A stretch of DNA of 5,884 nt, taken from NCBI GenBank assembly GCA_017989935.1, contig JAGNOY010000145.1, positions 1-5,884 of the forward strand, given 5' to 3'. The translations under genes and the position numbers were made by a program. This document shows positions 1 through 5,884 of the stretch, one piece after another. Position 1 is the first letter of the stretch; the number at the start of each line of letters is the position of its first letter. The stretch is from Chitinophagaceae bacterium (GTDB taxonomy: Bacteria > Bacteroidota > Bacteroidia > Chitinophagales > Chitinophagaceae). The notes under the pieces were generated by a model. The model was not told the DNA's origin, searched no databases, and saw only the letters and a list, made by a program, of their open reading frames with translations.

Positions 1-671
1 TAGAAATTAAAAATTTGCACTCAGAATATTTAGATGCAGATAATATCAAATCGAGCCTGAGTGGATTAGATGGTATACTTGTGGCCCCTGGCTTTGGAAA
101 TCGAGGTATAGAAGGTAAAATAGTCGCAATACAATATGCCAGAGAAAATAAATTACCTTTCTTTGGTATCTGTTTAGGCATGCAATGCTGTGTGATTGAA
201 TTTGCACGCAATGTATTGGGTTATACCGGGGCAAACTCTACCGAAATGGATATTCATACGGCCTATCCTGTGATAGATATCATGGAAGATCAAAAAAATA
301 TTATTCAAATGGGCGGTACGATGCGTTTAGGTGCCTATGATTGCGAGATTGCCTTAGATTCTAAATCTTATGAAGTGTATGGCAAGCAATATATTTCTGA
401 AAGACATCGTCATCGTTGGGAATTCAATAATGCTTTTTTAGAGCAGTTCCAGTCAGCAGGGATGAAAACGGTGGGCAAAAATCCTAAGACAGGTTTAGTC
501 GAGATGGTAGAGTTAGATAACCATCCATTTTTTATAGGTGCTCAATTTCATCCTGAATTAAAATCAACAGTCGAAAATCCTCATCCTTTGTTTATTGGAT
601 TTATTGCCGCTGCCATGAAGTACCAAAAAGAGAAGAAGAACAAAGCAAATCTAGAAGCAGGTTTAAACTAA
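1..671 (+). CDS. pyrG: CTP synthase, C-terminal glutaminase part (5'-truncated by window edge)
   Basis: CTP synthase converts UTP to CTP with ATP and glutamine, the last step of de novo pyrimidine nucleotide synthesis in the cytosol. The reading frame is open from the first base (first whole codon at 3-5) to TAA at 669-671, giving 222 whole codons. The family is about 535-550 residues, so the amidoligase domain and the true start lie outside the window. What is visible is the class I glutamine amidotransferase domain: the oxyanion loop VAPGFGNRG, the nucleophile elbow GICLGMQ with catalytic Cys codon at 171-173, the conserved MGGTMRLG (309-332) and ERHRHRWE, and QFHPE with catalytic His (549-551) and Glu (555-557). 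The Cys-His spacing is about ten residues shorter than in the E. coli enzyme, through a shorter segment before GGTMRLG. The short lysine-rich tail is normal. The gene converges on recJ. The family assignment is secure. Confidence 0.97.
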   Translation, partial: EIKNLHSEYLDADNIKSSLSGLDGILVAPGFGNRGIEGKIVAIQYARENKLPFFGICLGMQCCVIEFARNVLGYTGANSTEMDIHTAYPVIDIMEDQKNIIQMGGTMRLGAYDCEIALDSKSYEVYGKQYISERHRHRWEFNNAFLEQFQSAGMKTVGKNPKTGLVEMVELDNHPFFIGAQFHPELKSTVENPHPLFIGFIAAAMKYQKEKKNKANLEAGLN

Positions 672-672
672 G

Positions 673-679
673 TTTTTTT
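673..679 (+). other. T7 tract just after the pyrG stop
   Basis: Seven T residues begin two bases after the pyrG stop codon, as expected of the U-tract of an intrinsic terminator. However, the bases before it contain only the short palindrome GTTTAAAC and no GC-rich stem. It may allow weak termination or may mean nothing. The next predicted hairpins lie downstream of the tract, not upstream. Confidence 0.25.
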
Positions 680-683
680 ATGC

Positions 684-792
684 CCCCAAGCATGTGAGGA
701 GATTCCGCATGTGTAAAAATGGGGACCCGCCGCCTCGTAGTGTATGCCTGATGCCGCACAAACGTAAAAGGAATTACAATTCTACATGCTTG
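684..792. repeat. GC-rich structured intergenic element bounded by a 9-bp inverted repeat
   Basis: The sequence CAAGCATGT (687-695) returns as its exact reverse complement ACATGCTTG (784-792), enclosing a 106-bp unit. Bases 681-760 are about 57% G+C by hand count, against clearly AT-rich flanking genes. Further nested pairing is visible inside: ATTCC 702-706 with GGAAT 770-774, and TGTGT 710-714 with GCACA 756-760, giving an imperfect rod-like hairpin. A competing local fold pairs CCCCA 684-688 with TGGGG 720-724 around a second stem, CATGTG 691-696 with CGCATG 706-711. Several pairs are G-U only when read on the plus strand, weakly favouring a plus-strand RNA. It matches no RNA family I recognise: the conserved SRP RNA and tmRNA motifs are absent and it is too short for RNase P RNA. 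Plausible identities are a dispersed palindromic repeat, a MITE-like remnant, a small RNA, or a processing structure at the converging 3' ends. Confidence 0.5.
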
Positions 793-810
793 TAAATGCA
801 ATTCACTTTT

Positions 811-2508
811 TTAACGGATATCTATAATCTTTAGTTGTATAGACTTTTGTCCATTCCAGTCATTTTCTTCAATATGATATAATATGTCGAACGTGCTGTT
901 GCTTTTGACTATATCTATTTTGTGCGCTAAATTAAAACCAATGCCATTGATTGTGTTGCTTGTTTGTTGATATAAAACAAATCGAATATGCTTTTCCTTT
1001 ACAATGCTTGTTAAACCTTTATAATCCATCACAGCTCTTGTAAGAAAAATAGGCTTCATGTTTTCAGGGCCATGCGGAGCAAATTGATCAAGTATGGTGA
1101 TGAACTTTTCATGGATATCTGTTAAACTAATTTCAGCATCGATTTCAATTTCAGGTGTAAATAAATGTGCAGGAACTGTTGATTTAACTACTTCGTCAAA
1201 CTTTAATTTAAATGGAGTTAGGTTTTCTTCTTTTAAGGTAAGTCCAGCAGCAAAATAGTGACCACCATAATTTTCTAGAAAATCGGCACACTGATTCAGC
1301 CCTTCAAACATATTGAATCCTTTGATTGAACGTGCTGAACCGGTTATTTTGCCATTAGAAGAAGTTAATACTATGGTTGGCTTATAATGATGCTCAATTA
1401 ATCTTGAAGCAACAATGCCAACAACGCCTTTATGCCAATCTGATTTATATACAACAGTAGATTTATTTAAATCCTGTTGAGCATCTTCTTCTAACATCTG
1501 CAGTGCTTCTAGTGTGGTACTTCGATCTACATCTTTTCTGTCATTGTTGTTTTCATGTAAGAGCGTGGCTAGTTTTTTTGCTTCTACTTGATCTTTCGCA
1601 ATAAAAAGTTCAACGGCCTTTCTTGCATCATCCATTCTTCCTGCCGCATTCACTCTAGGTGCAATAATGAATACCAAATCCGTAATGGTAAATTCTTTCT
1701 TAAGCTCACTAATTTGCCTTAAGGCTTGCAAGGGTATCGATGGTTGTGCATTGGCTTTTTCAAGTCCTAATACACAAAGTGTTCTGTTTTCTCCATTGAT
1801 AGGGACAATGTCGGCTGCAATGGCTGTAGCCACTAAATCAAGAAATTGATTAACACCTTGGATATTTGTTTGATATTGTTGAGCATACGCAGTAATTAAT
1901 TTATATCCAATGCCGCAACCACAAAGTTCTTTAAAAGGGTAAGGGCAATCTGCTTGTTTAGGATTTAAAATGGCTAAGGCTGGAGGAAGTTCGCTGCCAG
2001 GTAAATGATGATCACAAACAATCACCTCAATGCCATGATTTGCTGCTTGTTGAATTAATTCATTGGATTTGATGCCGCAATCTAAGGTGATGATTAATGA
2101 AATATTTTCCTGAATGGCATATTGTACTCCTTGCAATGAAAGACCATAACCTTCAGTAAAACGATGCGGGATATAAAATTCAATTTGTGGATAAATAGCT
2201 TTAAAGTAACTGTAAACTACTGCGACTGCTGTGGTTCCATCAACATCGTAATCGCCATAAATCAGCATTTTTTCTTCAAGTTCAATGGCACGATGTATTC
2301 GTTCAATAGCCTTATGCATGTCTTTCATCAGGAAGGGCGAATGCAATTGTTCTGGAGAAGTTCTGAAAAATATTTTAGCTTCTTCAAAGCTTTCAATTTG
2401 TCGTTCAATTAGTAATTTGCAAAGCGCCGGATGAATATTTAAACTTTGCTGTAAAGATTTTACTCTTTCCTCATCTACCTCTTTTAAGGTCCATTTCTTT
2501 TCAATCAT
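811..2508 (-). CDS. recJ: Single-stranded-DNA-specific exonuclease RecJ
   Basis: RecJ degrades single-stranded DNA 5' to 3' in the cytoplasm and acts in recombinational repair, replication-fork processing and mismatch repair. The 565-residue product has the family's usual length and all its blocks in order. The DHH phosphoesterase domain shows YGDYDVDG (84-91), TLDCG (141-145), CDHHLPG (165-171), DIVP (233-236) and APRVNAAGRMDDA (283-295), which supply the metal-binding Asp and His residues. The DHHA1 substrate-binding domain shows DWHKGVVGIVASRL (357-370), GSARSIKGFNM (390-400) and GGHYFAAGLTL (415-425). The C-terminal OB-fold region contains FAPHGPENMKPIFL (476-489). The ATG at 2506-2508 leaves a normal N-terminus (IEKKWTL). 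No strong Shine-Dalgarno sequence precedes it, as is usual in this phylum. It converges on pyrG and sits 144 bp downstream of the barrel-protein gene. No key residue is missing and it appears intact and functional. Confidence 0.96.
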   Translation of the reverse strand: MIEKKWTLKEVDEERVKSLQQSLNIHPALCKLLIERQIESFEEAKIFFRTSPEQLHSPFLMKDMHKAIERIHRAIELEEKMLIYGDYDVDGTTAVAVVYSYFKAIYPQIEFYIPHRFTEGYGLSLQGVQYAIQENISLIITLDCGIKSNELIQQAANHGIEVIVCDHHLPGSELPPALAILNPKQADCPYPFKELCGCGIGYKLITAYAQQYQTNIQGVNQFLDLVATAIAADIVPINGENRTLCVLGLEKANAQPSIPLQALRQISELKKEFTITDLVFIIAPRVNAAGRMDDARKAVELFIAKDQVEAKKLATLLHENNNDRKDVDRSTTLEALQMLEEDAQQDLNKSTVVYKSDWHKGVVGIVASRLIEHHYKPTIVLTSSNGKITGSARSIKGFNMFEGLNQCADFLENYGGHYFAAGLTLKEENLTPFKLKFDEVVKSTVPAHLFTPEIEIDAEISLTDIHEKFITILDQFAPHGPENMKPIFLTRAVMDYKGLTSIVKEKHIRFVLYQQTSNTINGIGFNLAHKIDIVKSNSTFDILYHIEENDWNGQKSIQLKIIDIR

Positions 2509-2618
2509 AATGCCTGGTTATCTTCTTTATTCTAATATTGATTCGCTAATATACACTTAATCCTTAATGGATAGATTTAATCAGCATTTGGTAGACTTAC
2601 AACAATGAGAATGGCTAG

Positions 2619-2644
2619 TGTATTTTTGTTGAAAACTAAATACA
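2619..2644. repeat. Small perfect inverted repeat after the barrel-protein gene
   Basis: TGTATTT at 2619-2625 is the exact reverse complement of AAATACA at 2638-2644, with a further GTT/AAC pairing inside the loop. On the minus strand it starts nine bases after the stop codon of the gene at 2653-3288, where a 3' hairpin would lie. No U-tract follows on that strand, so it is not a canonical intrinsic terminator. A 7-bp AT-rich palindrome can also occur by chance in this base composition. Confidence 0.3.
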
Positions 2645-2652
2645 GGCCTCAA

Positions 2653-3288
2653 TTAGTTCCAAAGAGAAAGCATAATACCTGCCCTGAAATCTAGTGTTTG
2701 GAAATACCTAGCATTGGGATTTTGTACTAAGTCATACATAGCCATGATATAGGAGTAACCATATTTACTGAACCTTTGCGAATATCCCCCACCCACCAAA
2801 AATGAAGGGATGGTAATTCTCTTAGAGTCTTCAATAATTTTACCTGTAGACGTGTTGTAGGTAAAATTATTACTGATGAATTTTGTATTGTTTATCTCTG
2901 GTTCAATGCCAAGTAATAAAAAATTAGAAATTAAATATCTTGCATAGATACTTGCAGAGTAGGCTGGAATTTTAAATTTATAAGTTTCATTTGCGCCTGT
3001 TAGATAATTACTATAATCAAGAGATTGCTGATAGTAATTAAAACCCAATGTTATTCCCATATGAAAATTATCAGTGAAGGCATAGGCTACAGAGGGAGAT
3101 AGGTTAAATGAAAATGCACGAAATCCAGCGCCAAAGCCAATGCCTGGTCCAACAAGTATTCTTTTTTTATCTATTCCATTTGTTTTCTTTTTTGTAGATA
3201 CTAAGTTAGAGGAAAGTCCAAAATCATTTGGTCCAGCGAAACTTTGAATTTGCAAACTCATGAATACTATAAGGAGAATATATTTCAT
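2653..3288 (-). CDS. Predicted small outer-membrane beta-barrel protein, function unknown
   Basis: The 211-residue product begins with a clear signal peptide: MKYILLIVFMSLQIQSFA, with likely cleavage after Ala18 (SFA-GP). The mature part begins with a short polar, lysine-rich segment (about 31-42). It then shows alternating hydrophobic and aromatic stretches typical of transmembrane beta-strands, about eight of them: near 43-54, 59-71, 74-88, 107-119, 123-134, 157-170, 176-188 and 196-209. This suggests a small eight-stranded barrel exported by Sec and inserted in the outer membrane. The C-terminus (GIMLSLWN) resembles a final barrel strand, although it ends in Asn rather than the usual aromatic residue. 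The block VGGGYSQ followed by YIMAMYDLVQ resembles, from memory, uncharacterised outer-membrane proteins of Chitinophagaceae-type genomes. No peptidoglycan-binding OmpA domain, enzyme motif or lipobox is present. Flanking gaps of 144 and 192 bp suggest a separate transcript. No specific function can be given. Confidence 0.75.
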   Translation of the reverse strand: MKYILLIVFMSLQIQSFAGPNDFGLSSNLVSTKKKTNGIDKKRILVGPGIGFGAGFRAFSFNLSPSVAYAFTDNFHMGITLGFNYYQQSLDYSNYLTGANETYKFKIPAYSASIYARYLISNFLLLGIEPEINNTKFISNNFTYNTSTGKIIEDSKRITIPSFLVGGGYSQRFSKYGYSYIMAMYDLVQNPNARYFQTLDFRAGIMLSLWN

Positions 3289-3432
3289 ATGTTATAATTT
3301 AAGACTGATTCAGGCAAGTTTAGCTCGTAAAGTTATTTAATTAAAATCTATTATTGAATCAAAAATTAAAAGTATTCATGTTTAGCTTACACTTAGGTTG
3401 CAATTCGTTATTTCAAAAGACTTATTTAAAAT

Positions 3433-3465
3433 AAAAAAAGGTTGCTCATTCGAACAACCTTTTTT
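3433..3465 (-). terminator. Strong intrinsic terminator, possibly bidirectional
   Basis: GGTTG (3440-3444) pairs with CAACC (3455-3459), with two further inner pairs (TC with GA) closing a small loop. Seven A residues (3433-3439) precede the stem and six T residues (3460-3465) follow it. The A and T runs can extend the stem, and each can serve as the U-tract on one strand. It lies 16 bp beyond the stop codon of the gene at 3481-4560, so its main role is to end that minus-strand transcript and insulate the barrel-protein gene. Confidence 0.85.
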
Positions 3466-3480
3466 GATATGTTTAGTGAA

Positions 3481-4560
3481 TTACTTTTTTGTAAAAGAAT
3501 AAGCATAACTTTTACCTTCTAGGGTAATATGCATAATATAATGGCCAGCCACTAATTGAGCTGTATTCACTGAAAACTCTTTGCTAGAAACTTGCGCGAT
3601 GTTTATTTTACATACTTGACCATTCAAACTATATACTTGTACACCAAGTTGATTGATAGCACTTTTAGCCTTAATGATCATATAGTCAGTTGCAGGGTTA
3701 GGATAAATATCTAGCTGGGCTTGTTTGATATCCGATAAAGATGCAGCAACCAAAGTTTTGAAAGTCATATCTGTACTATAGGTTGTGTCAACACTATTAA
3801 TGGCTCTAATACGATAATGATAAGTTGTATTTGATGCTAAGCCACTTAAAGTAGCGCTTACAGAAGTTGCAGTTGTTCCTGATACGGATGGAGGACCAGT
3901 AACTACGCTACTTCCATAAGATACTGTTGTTCCATATTCAACATTGACATTAGCAGTGGCACCATTTGCATTGACCATGCCAGAAATTGTAGCACCTGAA
4001 GAGGTAACTGCTGCAGAACTAACTGCTGTAATAGATGGGGCAGCACTTGAAGTGGCCACACTAAAAGGAAGAATAACTTTGTTCCAAACGTCTCCAGATT
4101 CATCTCCACTATTATCAACTGCATTCCCTGCAACATTAAAATTGACTGAAGTACCTGATGCAGGGGCTGTCCAAGTAAATGCCCAAGTAGTTGTTCCTGA
4201 AATGGCTTGCCCCGGTGTGGTATGGTGCAATTCTGTTCCGCCCATTAACATAGTACCTGAAGGTGCATTACTGATGGTGCCAGCACTTACACTTAAATCA
4301 AATCCTGCTTTAGATTTCGACATATTGTTAATGCTCAAGGTAAGGTTGTAAGCGGTACCAGCCACCCAGCCTGTACCTGGGATACCAGAAATATTAATGC
4401 TTGTTGCTGAACTTGCCGAACTACCATGGCATGAGCCACAGCCAATTGTAGAAGCACCCATTACACCTTGTGAAGCTGTTGAAGAAGAGCTTAAGGTGAG
4501 ATAAGTGGTGATTGATCCTAAAGCCAATAATGTTGTAAAGAGTAATTTTTTTGATTTCAT
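3481..4560 (-). CDS. Secreted CxxCH/Reeler-like protein with FN3-like domain and type IX sorting domain
   Basis: The product is 359 residues from ATG 4558-4560. This start is preferred to the ATG at 4606-4608 because it begins a textbook signal peptide (MKSKKLLFTTLLALGS, core to about residue 24, cleavage near TAS-QG at 30). The longer form would only add 16 residues in front of it. The mature N-terminus carries one CGSCH (41-45), the haem-c attachment pattern. The following region (about 50-168) resembles Reeler-like / 'choice-of-anchor V' domains: GWVAGTAYNLTLSI, AGFDLSVSAG, ELHHTTPG, WAFTWTAP, then FNVAGNAVDNSGDESGD. A fibronectin-III-like module (about 175-270) has the familiar VNANGA, VEYGTT and NTTYHYRIRAINS pattern. 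The end (about 280-359) is a type IX sorting domain: LDIYPNPATDYMII, VYSLNGQ, LVAGHYIMHI. The inferred fate is Sec export, passage through the type IX system, and release or surface attachment. The role is unknown. The Ser/Thr/Ala-rich composition is usual for such proteins. Confidence 0.85.
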   Translation of the reverse strand: MKSKKLLFTTLLALGSITTYLTLSSSSTASQGVMGASTIGCGSCHGSSASSATSINISGIPGTGWVAGTAYNLTLSINNMSKSKAGFDLSVSAGTISNAPSGTMLMGGTELHHTTPGQAISGTTTWAFTWTAPASGTSVNFNVAGNAVDNSGDESGDVWNKVILPFSVATSSAAPSITAVSSAAVTSSGATISGMVNANGATANVNVEYGTTVSYGSSVVTGPPSVSGTTATSVSATLSGLASNTTYHYRIRAINSVDTTYSTDMTFKTLVAASLSDIKQAQLDIYPNPATDYMIIKAKSAINQLGVQVYSLNGQVCKINIAQVSSKEFSVNTAQLVAGHYIMHITLEGKSYAYSFTKK

Positions 4561-4577
4561 AAAATGGAATTTAAGTT

Positions 4578-4608
4578 TAAATATAATACTAAATGTTGTA
4601 ACATGCAA
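4578..4608 (-). promoter_or_regulatory. Candidate Bacteroidota-type promoter for the CxxCH protein gene
   Basis: Read on the minus strand, TTG (4608-4606) is followed after 20 bases by TATATTTA (4585-4578). This is close to the phylum's pattern of a -33 TTG and a -7 TAnnTTTG box; only the final G is missing. Transcription would start roughly 10-15 bases before ATG 4560, which is short but possible and supports that start over the one at 4608. Matches of this quality are expected by chance in AT-rich DNA, so it is only a candidate. Confidence 0.3.
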
Positions 4609-4676
4609 TACGCTAAGACGAAATTGTCATTGTATTGGTTAGGTGCTTATAAAATTAAAATAAAAAAAAGGGACTA

Positions 4677-5816
4677 TTATTTTAGCACATCACGTGCGAT
4701 GACTAGCTTTTGAATCTCTGAGGTGCCTTCACCAATTGTACATAATTTGCTATCGCGATAATATTTTTCTACAGGAAAATCTTTTGTATATCCGTATCCA
4801 CCAAAGATTTGAACTGCTTCTGTTGAAACTTTTACTGAAACTTCTGAAGCATAATATTTAGCAATTGCACTTTCTTTGGTCATAGGTACACCTCGGATGA
4901 TTTTATCAGCAGCTAAATTAATCAATAATTCTGCTGTTTCAATCTGAGTGGCCATATCAGCTAATTTCCACTGAATTGCTTGAAAATTAGCAATAGGCTG
5001 ATCAAATTGCTCACGTTCTTTGGCATACTTCACTGAAGCATCAAATGCACCTTTGGCAATGCCTAAAGCTAATGCTGCTATCGAAATTCTTCCCCCATCT
5101 AAAATTTTCATAGATTGTTTGAAGCCATCGCCTATTTCACCTAAACGTTGGGCATCAGAAATACGGCAATTATCAAAAATGAGTTCGCATGTTTCTGAGG
5201 CACGCATGCCTAATTTATTTTCTTTTTTGCCTGCGGTAAAACCAGGCGTACCTTTTTCAATGGCGAAAGCTGTGACATTATTTTTTGAGCGAGGCTCACC
5301 AGTTCTGCATAATACGACAGCTACATCACCCGTTTTTCCATGCGTGATCCAGTTTTTAGTTCCATTAATTACCCAATCTTCACCATCTTTTACAGCCACG
5401 CATTTCATATTTCCTGCATCAGAACCGGTATTGGCTTCGGTTAATCCCCAAGCACCAATCCATTCGCCAGTGGCTAATTTGGGAAGGTATTTCTTTTTAA
5501 TTTCTTCACTACCAAATTTGTAAATATGGTTGGTACATAGTGAATTATGCGCTGCAACAGACAATCCTATCGATCCACAAACTTTAGCAATTTCACTCAC
5601 TACGGTTATGTATTCGAAGTATGAAAGACCCGAACCGCCATATTCAGTAGGAATCAAAACCCCCATCAAACCTAGCTCTCCTAACTTTTTAAATACTTCA
5701 ACAGGAAATTCTTGACTTTCGTCCCATTCCATCATTTTAGGTCGAATATTTTTTTCAGCAAAATCGCGAATCATCTCTACGATTTGGGCTTGCATGTCAG
5801 TTGGTGCAAAATTCAT
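4677..5816 (-). CDS. Acyl-CoA dehydrogenase (short/branched-chain type, FAD-dependent)
   Basis: This flavoenzyme introduces the alpha-beta double bond into an acyl-CoA and passes electrons to electron-transfer flavoprotein. It acts in beta-oxidation or branched-chain amino-acid breakdown in the cytosol. The 379-residue length matches butyryl-CoA-dehydrogenase-like enzymes. The N-terminal helical domain includes GVLIPTEYGGSGLS (52-65). The middle beta domain carries the flavin-binding stretch GLTEANTGSDAG (124-135), WVINGTKNWITHG (148-160) and KLGMRASETCELIFDNC (201-217). The C-terminal helical domain has GGRISIAALALGIA, then YAKEREQFDQPIANFQAIQ. The family signature QIFGGYGYTKDFPVEKYYRD (336-355) is complete. 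The probable catalytic base is Glu363 in IGEGTSEIQ, the position used by short- and medium-chain enzymes. Sequence alone does not settle chain length or branching. ATG 5814-5816 gives a normal N-terminus with no obvious Shine-Dalgarno site. The possible upstream gene ends only 12 bp away, so co-transcription is possible. Confidence 0.95.
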   Translation of the reverse strand: MNFAPTDMQAQIVEMIRDFAEKNIRPKMMEWDESQEFPVEVFKKLGELGLMGVLIPTEYGGSGLSYFEYITVVSEIAKVCGSIGLSVAAHNSLCTNHIYKFGSEEIKKKYLPKLATGEWIGAWGLTEANTGSDAGNMKCVAVKDGEDWVINGTKNWITHGKTGDVAVVLCRTGEPRSKNNVTAFAIEKGTPGFTAGKKENKLGMRASETCELIFDNCRISDAQRLGEIGDGFKQSMKILDGGRISIAALALGIAKGAFDASVKYAKEREQFDQPIANFQAIQWKLADMATQIETAELLINLAADKIIRGVPMTKESAIAKYYASEVSVKVSTEAVQIFGGYGYTKDFPVEKYYRDSKLCTIGEGTSEIQKLVIARDVLK

Positions 5817-5828
5817 GATGTAAAATCT

Positions 5829-5884
5829 TTATTGTAAACTTAAGTAAGGCACAATTTTACGAAATATTTCTTCATTAATCAATT
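5829..5884 (-). CDS. Possible 3' end of an upstream gene (partial, unidentified)
   Basis: On the minus strand a frame is open from the window edge to TAA at 5831-5829, reading LINEEIFRKIVPYLSLQ. It has the look of an amphipathic C-terminal helix and would end 12 bp before the acyl-CoA dehydrogenase start, a typical operon spacing. Seventeen codons are too few to identify a family or to exclude a chance open frame. If real, the acyl-CoA dehydrogenase is probably the downstream member of an operon. If not, these bases are its leader, in which I found no convincing promoter. Confidence 0.3.
   Translation of the reverse strand, partial: LINEEIFRKIVPYLSLQ

Noticed and set aside
684..792. Integron attC site, SRP RNA or tmRNA in the GC-rich element
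   Set aside because: No attC core-site pair (RYYYAAC/GTTRRRY) frames it, and the conserved SRP RNA loop and the tmRNA ends are absent.
687..792. Target-site duplication flanking the inverted repeat, implying recent transposition
   Set aside because: The bases outside the two ends (TATGCCCC on the left, TAAATGCA on the right) do not form a convincing direct repeat.
601..801. 66-codon minus-strand open frame crossing the GC-rich element, with an arginine run
   Set aside because: It overlaps the pyrG 3' end antisense, shows no domain or export signal, and its arginines simply reflect the GC-rich repeat. It is most likely a shadow frame.
3944..4351. 135-codon plus-strand open frame opposite the CxxCH protein gene
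   Set aside because: It is an antisense shadow of the Ser/Thr/Ala-rich coding sequence, whose composition gives few stops on the other strand. The minus-strand frame has clear domains.
4561..4608. Upstream ATG that would lengthen the CxxCH protein by 16 residues
   Set aside because: The extension puts an atypical segment before an already complete signal peptide, and the candidate promoter's -33 element overlaps this ATG.
4662..4697. A8 tract after the acyl-CoA dehydrogenase plus a GCAC/GTGC hairpin as a terminator
   Set aside because: The 4-bp hairpin lies inside the final codons and is separated from the U-tract by about 15 bases, so it is not a plausible intrinsic terminator.
5020..5523. 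167-codon plus-strand open frame opposite the acyl-CoA dehydrogenase
   Set aside because: The minus-strand gene is complete with all family motifs, and the plus-strand product has no recognisable feature.
5829..5842. TAAGTTTA (minus strand, 5842-5835) as a -7 box for the acyl-CoA dehydrogenase
   Set aside because: No TTG lies at the required distance upstream, and the region may be the coding end of another gene.

Overview
This AT-rich window looks like chromosomal DNA of a member of the Bacteroidota, probably a Chitinophagales- or Sphingobacteriales-like lineage. The taxonomic call rests on four observations. One protein carries a C-terminal sorting domain of the type IX secretion system, which is essentially confined to this phylum. 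The CTP synthase has the VAPGFG form of its loop that I associate with Bacteroidota. Clear Shine-Dalgarno sequences are absent. The small outer-membrane-protein gene looks typical of the phylum. No mobile-element gene, tRNA, rRNA or CRISPR array was seen.

Layout from left to right: (1) 1-671, plus strand, the 3' part of pyrG (CTP synthase, glutaminase domain). (2) 672-810, the gap between convergent pyrG and recJ. It holds an unusually GC-rich block of about 106 bp bounded by a perfect 9-bp inverted repeat, which is the most intriguing unexplained sequence here. (3) 811-2508, minus strand, recJ, a single-strand-specific DNA exonuclease. (4) 2653-3288, minus strand, a small predicted outer-membrane beta-barrel of unknown function. 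(5) A strong intrinsic terminator at 3433-3465. (6) 3481-4560, minus strand, a secreted protein with one CxxCH motif, a Reeler-like domain, a fibronectin-III-like domain and a type IX sorting domain. (7) 4677-5816, minus strand, an acyl-CoA dehydrogenase. (8) 5829-5884, minus strand, what may be the last codons of a further gene.

The genes do not form one pathway. PyrG (nucleotide synthesis), RecJ (DNA repair) and the acyl-CoA dehydrogenase (fatty-acid or branched-chain amino-acid breakdown) are housekeeping functions. The two cell-surface proteins have no obvious partner here. From pyrG onward every gene is on the minus strand, but gaps of 100-200 bp and the terminator suggest mostly separate transcripts. 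The acyl-CoA dehydrogenase may be joined to the possible gene upstream of it. I saw no convincing new multi-gene system; the novelty is limited to the pyrG-recJ intergenic element and the architecture of the CxxCH surface protein.
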